Below, in pieces: positions 12,353 through 24,300 of a stretch of 64,000 nt of DNA. The stretch is from Paracyclopina nana (taxonomy: Eukaryota; Arthropoda; Copepoda; Cyclopoida; Cyclopettidae). The DNA is taken from NCBI GenBank assembly GCA_019096065.1, contig JAGUCH010000007.1, positions 3,618,501 through 3,682,500 of the forward strand, written 5' to 3'. The position numbers were made by a program, and so were the translations under genes. The notes beneath the pieces were generated by a model, which had not been told where the DNA came from, searched no databases, and saw nothing but the letters and a program-made list of their open reading frames with translations. How positions within the stretch are numbered: the stretch's first letter is position 1; the number at the start of each line of letters is the position of its first letter.

Positions 12353-15300
12353 TTAGATTTGCTGCTGTTGGAGTTGAGAGAGCAGAAATTGGTCCAAAAA
12401 CGAATCTTTGCGGGGCTTCCTGCAGAATTTCTTGGTCATTTTCTTCTCCACTGCATGTGGATTAACTCGTTTCTTCTCGCACTTTTGCTCTGGCAGCATT
12501 TGGCACACCACGGTGGTTTCAATTGGCGTTGAAGGTTTGCCAAAATTGCGACTGCTCCTGCGAGCTTGCCTGTCTGCATTTCTGCTCAAATAATGCCTCC
12601 TTATGACGTCCCATGGATCAGCTGACCGTTTAACCCGTTCAGCTGACGACGCGTCAGCTGACACTGAATGACACATTTGCTTGGGGATCAGGGTGCATTT
12701 TTCCTCTGGGACAATTTCATTCACCTGCAAGAAGTGTGAAAAATACACTATCAAATCAAAAGTGTCTAGCCAAGTTCACATTTTATTATAATCAAACAAG
12801 AATATTTGACTGACATTGTGGCCGAGGTTTATTATTTCCAAGGGAGTGCTGACAGTTCTCCTAAAATGTTTTACTGCTACAATGAGACTTCTATTGCAAC
12901 GCAACTGCAATTCAGAGTAAAAAATCATAGTAACGAAGAATGATATGCATCCAAATCTTTTTTTTTTCATATGTCTCATTTCCTTAAAGAGCTATACTTT
13001 TTTAAAGTGCACCACTAATCTAATTGAATTCTTGAACTTTTTTGCCTGGCAAATCATGCTTGATATCCCAGTTTTTTCAAGGCCAAGATAAAAGAGATTG
13101 TGATTTGGATAAAGATTGCAATTAATCATCACAAAGATGCCAGTTGACGAGGGCCAACTTTTTTCAACAACAAACCAGGCCCACGAGTTGGATTTAGGAT
13201 TTTTTTGATTCATCTCCCTTGTCAGAGTCTCGCCATCCATCAAGAATTTAAAAAGGTTTCATTGTTCATTACATAAAGCTGCTGTTGATTAAGTTTCCCT
13301 GCGTGTGTGTTAATTTGGAGGCTTGGAAACTCCGTTTTTTGTGCTATATACATTGTTATGCAAATGGGGATATGTAAAAGTTGATGCAAGTCATCTAATT
13401 CTGCAGTCGTTCATTTTTCAACCATTTCTTCTCTCTGTTGCAGCCTTCAGTTAAATGAAACGACCGCTCTTTTGTTTAGTCAGCAAAGTTTGTGGTCTTG
13501 CCAATTGGCTAAGTTGAATATGAGCCTAAAAAGAGACCCCAAAAGTTACTTTTGCTCTGCGGGCTGGCTTTTAAACTCATTTGACTGCTCTGTAGGAGAC
13601 CTAATAAATATTGAGTCCCATCAATGAAATTGTGCAAGTATTATTGTGTGCACACTGGCCGGACTCGGATTAAAACTCTTGTGGCCAAATCTCTAGCAGC
13701 ATAAAAAAGAAGCTTGTTTGCAGATTCGAGAGACTTTAACGCACGGCTGCGCACACTGGTCTGAACTTTAATGGCCTCCTCTCTGCCTAAAAGATGTGGG
13801 TGACATTTCTAGAGCTCCTGATGATCTCTCGCTGTAAATTGGCCTTAATGGACTTGAGCTGCAAAGGTCATTTTAACCATAAACACCTACTCGCAATTTA
13901 CCACACTTACAAACTCTAAAGGGAAGAATTTTCTCCAATTTCTACGAAAAATTAAAAAAACAATTTATTATAACTTAATATTAGTCTTTTTTTGCACCAT
14001 TTAATTTGCGTGTATGGACATTTTTTCAATTTTCGCGTCGTGAAGAAGATGGCTTGCGAAAATATTTATGAGCGAAAGTGTGCGAATTTGAAAAATTACT
14101 GCCATGACAACGGTGAAGGGAGAAACTCTGCTCGCGCCCAGTGTGCATCTCTACATAAGCTGATGAGCGTTATAAAGTCATTCAAGCTCGTTGATCACGA
14201 GGAATTTAACGAAAATCGTAAATATCAGATGATAGCACAGTAACTGAGATCGAGGTTTGGCCCACTTTGATTGAAATCTTCTTTTTCGAAAAGATGCAGC
14301 TCACCAATTCAATTTGGCCTCGCCCCAATAGAAAACGAAATAAATCTTTCCGAGACTCGTGATATAATTATCGCAGCCTGAGGCTGATTTTCGTTGCTCT
14401 TTTCCCACAAAAGGTCGACATATTTACCATCACAGCATCATCACGACTACGAGGAAGTTCAATGAAGAGGAAAACGCTATTGAGCTCAATAGCCAAAAAA
14501 GACAAAATATCACGTGCACACAAAAAATGGAGTTTGAGCTAACGAGAGAACAAGTCTGCCCACCTTTAAAAATCAATAATGTACACAAAAAGTTGCTAGT
14601 CAGAGTAAACAAGTTCTCAGTTTTCCGACCATATTCAAGCTTTTCATTTTTGGCACCAAAAAAGAGATTTCTTGATGAAAACGTGAGAGATTTCACCGAT
14701 TTCACATGGCAACATAATCAATCATTAGGAGTTTTCAAAATCTGTTTCAAGCCTCTTTTTGGACGAGAATTGATCATGTTTTAGAGCGAGAGCGCGGCTT
14801 TTTTTGGGTATAAAAGGCGGCTTTATAATTGGCCCGTGTGTCGAGAATTGAATATAAAGAAGTGTCGAAGCCAAAGTTGAGGAAAATAACACCATGCCAA
14901 GCATATTTCCTCACTTTGGCCTCGAATTCCAAAGATGTCAAGCACATGGTTGACTGAGCTTTTGCGTGAAAAATAACACATTGAACGCCCTGAATTTCCA
15001 CAGGAAAATTCACTTTTCTTTATAGCAATAAGTATTTTAAAGGAGAAAATTCAGAATTTTGAGGCTAAAATGTTAAGTAAAAATAGTAAAGCAATTTCCT
15101 GCGAAAGGAAGATTCATAATGAGTTTTTGTGCATATACCATGATTTACTCCTTGCACACATGAGAAAATCCCATTTAGCTCGCAAGAAGGATGCTAAAAT
15201 ATGGTACCATATACTATATGGCCATGCCAAACATAAAACCACCTGGATTATTATAAGACTGCCCTCTAGCAGGCAGAAATGCAAATTAGTCAAGGTTTTT

Positions 15301-18300
15301 ACGAATTGACAACATAATCCACCTAAATCCCCCAAGCACAGCCAAATGGGCTGCTCAATATGCAAAGCCCAGATTGGAATCAGAGTTTTTTCGCACTATA
15401 GTAGTTTTGCCAAGGGTGCAGAGAAAATAATCCCCCTTTGTCTCTCCACTTAGATTTTGACTGCGAACCACACTGGCCACCAATAGATGTATATAATAGT
15501 GGACCCCAAAAAGGAATGAATACCCGGTCTCAAATTGAGCCATATTTTATGCCACAGCGTTTTGTAAAGGTACTCTTTTGTCGAGAATGATCATTTGAGA
15601 AAAAACACCGTGGGCGTAATTAGGGGAGAAAATGAGTTATGGCCTTGGCTCTTTTTATGGCAACGATGACACTAAAAGGCAAGAAGAAAATGGAAGACAA
15701 ATTGATTTTTTTTAAACTTGCTAAAATGTAGAGTTCTTTTTGAGTGTGTAACATCAGCTGCGGAGAGGTAAAAAATGTTATTGCAAAACCTGATCTCAAA
15801 TATGTTGACAAGATCAAGGACAAAGTTGACTGCATGCTTTGCAGTCAAGCAGTATTATGTGTCCATTTCAAGATCAAAAGATGGGAGATGCTTCTTGTTT
15901 CATTGTTCACAACTACTACTTTTGGACTTTCAAACTTTCAGCCAACAGAAGAAGATATCCATCTTCAAGTCAAGTCATACTAGTCACATCAAATTAAGCC
16001 TTGAATGTAAACTCAAAAAAAGCAAAAAAGAGTGACAGCTGAATAAACCAGACAAAAAAACCTAAAATGCTTTGCTAGTGATCAATGTGAACATTTTTAC
16101 CAGAAATATGTGCTAAAAAATTGCAATTTTTAAAGTGATCAAAATCTGCATTTTTTAAAGTCTTTAGGCCTCTCAGCCCAGTGTGCATTTTAATTTATAA
16201 AAAGGATTTCTGCTAACTTTCCAATCTGTGCATTGAACACAGATTTGATAAAAGGTAAAAGTGGCTGGTGCAACTGCAGACAAATGAGCGCTCAACCCCA
16301 ATAAAATAGAGTGATGATAATCATAAAAATGACCACCATCTGTTGTGAACCGAGCCAGATCAGATAAACAGGCAAGACTTACAATTTGATTCCTGTAGTA
16401 GCAATTTTGATCACCAGCCATCAATTCATTATTGAGCAGCTGGTCCTCTTCTTCGTCGCAATTTTCCTTTCTGCAATACTCTCTTGGCACTCGAGAGCAT
16501 CGAGACTCCGGCTTGGTCTTCACCACTGTTCGTTTTTCAATTTTGCATCGCATTGCAGGTACTTTGGTGCACTCTGAGGAGGATGACCTGAAAAAAGTTG
16601 AAATTGCTTCAAATTCCAGTAAGGATCATCATTACATTTATGGCATTTCGGATGATTAGAGCTTGGAATAATGGTGATCCAAGATCTCAAAAAGCCCGGA
16701 GCAACAAGGCAGGAAATTGATGATATTGCAGAAAAAATCCAAGCTGAAAAAATCCTTAGATTCGCAGCACTCTTTGTCTTTTGGCAATATCAGTTTTTGA
16801 CTATATCAGCTCAAGTGATCAACGGACCGTGGATTACGAATTTTTAATGAGTAAGTATTCATGTCTGTTTTCCTGCAAAAAATAGGCTTTTTAGCGAGCT
16901 TAAAAAAGGTAGGCAAGTTAGAAATTGAAGAGCTCTCTGGAGCTGAGGAGTTGGAAACTAGGAGATCTCTTCAAATAAGTCAAGCCAAAATAACCAGGAG
17001 ACTTCCGTCAAAAAAAGCGCCTCAAAATTGTATTTCGCATTAGTTTACCCAGGATGTGGATTCACAAAAAATTCACTGAGGCCAAGAATGGTGGAGACTT
17101 TCAGGATCTAAAATGAAGGTGGTTTTCAAACCTATGCTTCCTTGTTCAGGCGCGTTTTAAGTTATACAACCTGGACTATTAAACATAATGATAAGTGTAG
17201 CAGGATCCCGAGCCTGCGCACCTGCGCTCTCGCCTCCTTCTCGTGCGGTAGCACTACAATTGTACGGCAGTAAATAAACGACTATGCGCGAGCAAACAGC
17301 TCGACGACACATATCCTTCCAACTAAGATGGAGTCTTATAAGCTATAAGTTAGTAAGGTGTAACGCGTAGGTCTCAGAGTGTTCGAACCCCTACAAATTG
17401 GCGCGGTGCTGAGGACAACTCTTCGAGTACCGCAAAACACGCGACACCTTCGCTCCCGCCTCCATTCCTGGGAAGTCGTTGTTTCCGACAACGACCAAAT
17501 AAGACCGGGAAGAGGAAGCAATATTAGTGCGTTCCGGCTGAAAGTATGCCACGAACATCAACCTCACCCTCGCTGAGGCTACGGTGGCTGAGGCTACCAA
17601 AAGCTCACGAGAGGGAGCAACTTGGGCAGCAGATCCCGCCACCCGCGTCGTCCCCCGAGACACCGAGTGCGGATGCTGTGCCCCCTGGGTCCAAACACCA
17701 GGACCGTTTCCGCGTCGAGGCCGGGGTGCCCTTGAGAAGAGGCCGTCTACCCCGGGCCACCGGAAGCGCGCCACATAGTCGGCGCTGCATCACTCTGCAG
17801 AAGGATGTAACAAGCCACTAGTAATAATCGGTCACTGTACACGCATCGCGAATGCCAATAAACTAAATGTGACTAAGTTGATCAATCTATCGCTCACTCA
17901 TGCTCCCAACTTAATTCGAATACCGCGCAGCGAACTGCCGGTCGGCCACGCTCACGCACGATCATTGGCCCGAGGCCACGGCCTCCGGCCGCCCGGGCGG
18001 GTCACAACCCCCCTCAGGGCAGAGACCCAAATCACTGCAATCCAAGGCACTAAATGCTGCTCTGCTCCAATGCATTCCACGCGTAATTGCCGTGGTGAAT
18101 AGAGAAGCATTGGCCATCCTGCATCAAAGCAAGAGAGCAGTACAAGCAAGCCATAAACTGGCCCCTTTATGGGGGCTGCATGTGGCGCTTCACATGTGCA
18201 GAGCAATTAGCGGATTGTCTGTCAACGCACTAAAAGCCATTATTCTCAAATGCGCAGCATTCGCTCCAAACAACCTTCTTGTTAACGATCGTAAAACATC

Positions 18301-21300
18301 TCCTATCGGGGACCGGATCGCACAAACAATTCTAAATTGCTACGCTAAAACGATCCCCGAGGGTCGGAGAATTACAACGGATGCTGCGGGTGAGCGGCCG
18401 CTGCATAGGGGACAAGAGAGGCTATAAAGATCGAGTACCAGGGGAAAAGTCACAGTTCTTTGGATTTGCTCCAAGTTGCTACACCCTGCTCTCGCGCTTT
18501 TTACGCCATTCTTGGTAATTATTCCTCTATTTGCTACGCTAGGGCTTTGAAATCAACCTCTTTCACTTATGCAGCCGCCGCTCGCTCATCATGCCTGTCG
18601 AACGATCTCCTCCTCACACCTCCGCAAACGAGGAGCTCGGGACGTCCCCAGACAGCCACGAGTTGGGGCCACACCCCACCGGGCTCCAACAACGCTTCGA
18701 AGCCGATTTAAGCACCCTCGGGGCCCACGGGGCCGCCGCCGGGAGCCGTCCTGGCCTAGACCCGCTTGGGTTTCCGCGGAACTACGGATCGGCCGCTGAG
18801 GCCGCCACTGGGACCAGGCCGCGCCCCGGGCCCGGGGCTAGGGCGGATCCGCCAAACCAACCAACTGAGACCGACCCGGCTGGCGCCAACCCCGACACCG
18901 AGGGGCTGTCGCAGTCGATGCTGCTGCAATTCCTGAAGTCCATGGAGGCCCAGCGGCAGGCGGATGCACAGGCCCGCAAACAGGAGGCCGAGCTACGGCT
19001 CCTGGAGATCAACACCCGCCGTCTCGAGGCTGAAAACGCCGCTGCTCATTCCGGGCGCAAGCGCAAACTCGAAAAGTTCGAGGACACGGAAGCTGACAAG
19101 TGGCTCACCTTCCGCCTTCATGTGGAGGCCACCTTCTTGGGGTCCAAGGACACCGAGGCCACCAAGAAACTGGAGGTCAAGCATGCCATGGTGGGCGCGG
19201 CACTTCGTACTATCAATGAGGTAGATCTGTTCCTGACGGACGAAAGCTTCACCCTCAAGCACCTGCTCGACGCCTACGAGAGGTTCTTCGTCACCGCTAC
19301 GTCGTCCCAGGTGGCCCGTATAGCCCTCGAAACGGCCCATCAGCGCTCTGATGAAGGGATTCCCCAATGGCACGCTAGACTGCGCAGCATCTTCGTCCGC
19401 GCTAAGCCTGAGCTGGCCAAGGAGGTCGAGACCTACCCCGACTTGACCCGCTTGTTTGTGACCAAGCTTCACCTCAAGGATGTGGTCATGGGCATCGCCG
19501 GGCACAAATTCACCACCATGGCCGACGCCTTGGAAGCTGCCAGTCAAGCTGAATGTTGGTTGTCGTTGGGGCAAGGTAAAGGCCGCATCGCCGCCATGAT
19601 TCCCGGAGCCGGCGACGACTCCACGGTCGTATGCTTCTACTGCGAGCGTAAGGGCCACCGCAAGAGCGAATGCAGGACCCTCGACTCCGACAAGCGTAAT
19701 GGCCGCTACGACCCCAAGATCGACAAGTGGGCTCACGCAGCTTCCCTCAACAAGGACCAGGCGGCTCGAGGACAGAGTTCCCGAGGTCGAGGACGAAGGC
19801 GCACCTCCGACCAGAAAAGGACCTCCGATCGGCAAGGCTCGTCGGGCAAGACCAACAAAAGGTCTCGAGTCAATGAAATCTACGAGGCCAAGCCCAAGGA
19901 AGAACCCGAATCCGAGGCCTCGGATGATGCGGCACCGGGAAACGACTCGACCCGGTTGTAGAGAGCTCCAGCCGGGTCCCCTCACCTTCCTCCATACTAG
20001 CAGCTCTCGACCACATCGCCAGTCATCAACGATTCATGGCCCAAGTCCCGATCCGCATCGGCAAGATCAAAGCCAGGGCCCTGGTCGACAGCGGCAACAG
20101 CTGGCGCACGTGCATCTCCGAGAATTTTGCCTGCCGACTTGGAGTTCTTCCACACGGTCTCCGGCCCATGCTCGACATGCCCGCGGTGGGCACCGCCCAC
20201 GCGCAGCAACGCCTCCAGGTCCTGGGGGAGTTACGGCAGCCACTGCGAGTGCAGCTGGGTAATCACCCTCACTCCTTCTCTATCCGACCCGCAGTGGTAC
20301 GGAACCTCTCCATGGATTTCAACTTGTCAGGGCCATTCTTGAGCCACCACCGCATCGACCAGCTCCACTCCCAAGGGACCCTGCGCGTGCACGGGAAGCA
20401 GATCCCGCTGGTGGGCGCCCTCCAACCCGCTGAGGATCAGGAAGAGTACGAAATCCGGATTCTGCGGCCCGTCAATATTCCAGCCCGCACTGTCACCCTG
20501 GTGGCCGCCGTAGCCCCTCACTGGCCCCACGGGTCCACGCGGGCCGCCGCCCTCGAGGCAGGGCCCCAGTTTGCCGCGCAGACGCAGCTGGCGCCCTGGA
20601 ACATTGCATTAGTCCAGCCGCGGGCCGGCGGCAGCCTGGCAGTTGGGGTGCTGAACCCCCTGGATCACCCGCTCCGCCTTAAGGGCGGAGTGATCTACGG
20701 CACCCTCCGTGTCTACGAAGAAAACGAGGGCCCCAGCGGAACCGAGGCTACTCCCTCGGTGCACGCGGTGCGCACGCCGGTCACCACCCGCAGTACCAGC
20801 CGGAAGCAGTCGGAGTCCGATGCCAAGCGCCGTTACGAGCAAGCCAACCTTATCATCGACACCTTCAAGCTGAACGAGAACGACATGCTCAAAGATAACC
20901 CCAAGCGGCTGGCTCAAGCCGCCACCCTGCTCGCGGCCCACGTCGGAGCCTTTTCATTTGACGGCCGCACGGGGCAGACCACACTGGTCGAGCATGCCAT
21001 AGACCTCAAGCCTGGGACAAAGCCCATCAACATCCGTCGGCGACCCATCAATCCGAACCTCGAGGCGTCCCTGAAGGAACAGATCCAGAAGTGGTTGGAT
21101 GAAGAAGTCATCACGCCCATCACTTCGCCGTGGTCCGCGCCTCTTGTTCCCGTCCGCAAGAAGGATGGCACGCTGCGATGGTGCGTAGATTATAGGGAAC
21201 TCAACAAGGCCACTGTAGTCGACTCACACCCCATCGGAGACGTCAGGGACAACCTCAGCCGACTGGCCCGCTCCACAGTGTTTTCAACGTTGGACGCGGT

Positions 21301-24300
21301 GGGTGCCTTTAACGTGGTTCCCATTCGGGCAGAGGACGTGGAGAAGACCACCTTTTCCACAGGGGACGGCTCATACGCCTTCCTCAAGATGCCCTTCGGC
21401 CTCACCAATGCGCCCAAGACATACAGCCGCCTCAATAGGATGGTTCTGGAGGGCATATCATGGGACGTTGCCCTGCCATACCTCAACGATTGCTTAGTCC
21501 ACTCAACCGACTTTGAGTCCCACCTCCGCAACTTGCGCCTGGTGCTGCAGGCCCACGAGAAAGCAGGACTTCTGCTGAAGCCGTCCAAATGTCACCTGTT
21601 CCAATCCAGAGTGACATACTTGGGGCATGTTGTCACTCCTCAGGGCCTCGAGGTCATGCCAGCCTACATTGACCTCATCCGTGAATGGCCCTTGCCTAAC
21701 ACCAGGAAGCAGCTGCGTATCTTCCTTGGCAAGGCCAATTATTACCGATCCTTCATTGAGAAGTACCAACATGTCGCGGCGCCCCTGTCGGACAAGCTCT
21801 CCAAGGACGACGGCACCAGCGACAACCATGTTTTTCAACCCAGCCCGGAGTTCCGGGCCGCTTTCGACGAGCTCAAGAAGAGGCTGACCTCTGCGCCTGT
21901 ACTGGCCTATCCGGACTTCGCCTCGCCTAACCCCTTCATCCTGGATACGGATTTCTCACAAGAAAACAGGGCTGTTGGGGGGGTCCTTTCCCAAGTCCAA
22001 GATCGCAAGGAAAGAGTCATCTTATACGGTGCCAAGAAGCTGAACGCCGCTCAAAGCAATTATTCCGCTAATCAGGGCGAGCTGGTGGCCGTAATAATTT
22101 TCATCAAGCAATTCAAGTATTACCTGCAACACCGCCGTTTCATCCTGCGCACTGACCATCGGGCCCTCCTCTGGATCCGCTCCATGGAAGCGCCCACGGG
22201 AATGCTGGGCCGATGGCTCGACACCATCTCCAACTACGACTTCGAAGTGGTACACCGGGCAGGAGTGAAGCACGGCAACGCCGATCCCCTCAGCCGAGCG
22301 CCCCACCTGGCACAGCGGGGTGACCATATCAGCTCAGACGTCTCTGATGATGACTTTTTCCGGGTGGCTAATCTCAAGCTGATTCCCACGAAGCCGGAAG
22401 CGTGGGCTGCGGCCCAGGAGGAGGACGACGACCTGGTCCTTCTGAGACAGCTAGTCCGACTGAAACAATCGCCTTCGCAGGAGAACCTCAACGCCGCATC
22501 ACCTCGAGGTCGCGTGCTACTGGAACTACTAAGTTCCATGACCATGGATCGGCAAGGTGCTCTTCGCTTGCTGGATCGGAAGAGGCAAACCTCGCGACTG
22601 GTGGTGCCCCGCCAGTGGCAGGAAGCCAGCCTCCGCCACGTACACGACACCATGGGACACCAAGGGCGCGACTCCGTGGTCCACAGGGCAGCTCAGCACT
22701 TCTACTTCCCAGGCATGACGCGTCTGGCCGATGAAGTCGTCAAGTCCTGCCTCCTTTGCCAGCGGTCCAAGCCGGGCCAGAAAAACCAATTGCACACCCT
22801 CAAATCGCATTACGCGGGCTACCCGTTCCAGATCTTGAGCCTCGACTACGTAGGGCCGTTCCAGCCTTCGTCGAACCGTCACCGCTACTTGTTCACTGCT
22901 AAGTGCGTCTTCATCAAATGGATCGAAGCTTTCCCGTGCGGTTCCAATGATGCTGAAACAGCCGTGCGGTTTTTGACGACCGAAATCATCCCTAGATTTG
23001 GCCTTCCAGAGAGACTACACACCCGATCAAGGGACTCATTTCACGGCCCATCTCATGCGGGAAGTATGCGCGGCCCTTGGGATACAAGCCACCACTACTC
23101 CTTCATACAACCCGCGCAGCAACCCGGTCGAACGGGCGCATCGGGATCTCAACGAGCTCATCAGGAAGATGGTCAAGGGTCGATACGCGGACTGGGCCGA
23201 GGTCGTTCCCTTCGCCCTCTTCGTCCTCCGTACCACCAAAAACCGCTCCACGGGCATGGCACCATATGAAATGGTTTTCGGTCGCCAACCGTCGACCAAC
23301 CTGGACTTGATCTTTGGGGACCCGCAGCCGGCTGTAGCAAAGGCCACGCAAGCAGGCCGATTCGCCAAGCAACTGAAGGAGCGAATACAACTGGCGCATG
23401 AATGGGCACGGAAAAACATCTCCAACTCGATCGAGCGACAACGACGGGCCTACCACATGGACAAGCGTGCGTTCGTAGTGGGACAGAAAGTGTGGCTGTT
23501 CACCCCGAAGGTTATTCCACGCATCTCCAAGAAGCTACAAACCTTCTGGACGGGACCTTGGACAATTGAAAAACAAGTGAACGAGCTCACTTACGAAATA
23601 GCACCAGACCCGTCTTGGGCTCGAGCGCGAAACCAGGTCGTCTCGGTAGACCGCCTTAAGTTGTACATCCCACCTGACCAAGATCAAGGCAACGTGTCTA
23701 CTGCACCACCGGCCGAGGATTTGGATCTGTCCATGTTAGGCGACGAATCCGCCGAATTCCTCGCGGACCCACAACATGAAGTCGCGGCGGAGCCCGCTAA
23801 TGACCTCGCTGTGCCTTATGAATATGCGGTGGCCCCGACGGACAGAGAATATGGGTTCCCAGAAGCCCGAGATGACCCCATCCCGGCCTTCAACGACGAC
23901 CCCACGATACCTGAGTACGACTGCACCCGGTACCAATCCAATCCGGATGAACGCCCATCCACACCGGATAATGAGTCTCCACAGAATACTCCGCAACTGC
24001 CAAGCCCTCCTACAGATGATGATGAGCCCAGGCGCACTAGCACAGTGGTGAAAAGGAAACGACGATCAAATCCAGAAATGTTGCAGGCTGACACCGAGCG
24101 ATTCTTAGGTGGACCAGAGGCGGTCACCAAACGGTCTAGATCCAAAACACGCAGCGGCGACAGGAGAAGCACGACCGACGAGGATACGTTGCCACTGCAG
24201 CATTTGCAGGACAACCCGCCAACCGTGCATCAAGCAACTAGATATCTGCTCCCACCGCTAGAACCGCGGCCACTACCTCTTCGACCGACCATTCCGTCAC

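Noticed and set aside
13992-14243. 83-codon frame in the secreted-protein intron
   Set aside because: Low complexity, no conserved pattern, no splice support.
17370-17395. GTTCGAACCCC near the LTR end, resembling a tRNA T-loop
   Set aside because: Stem bases do not pair and no D-arm or acceptor stem is present.
17546-17821. 91-codon frame in the retroelement leader as an accessory gene
   Set aside because: Arg/Pro/Ser composition follows from GC content; no start context or motif.
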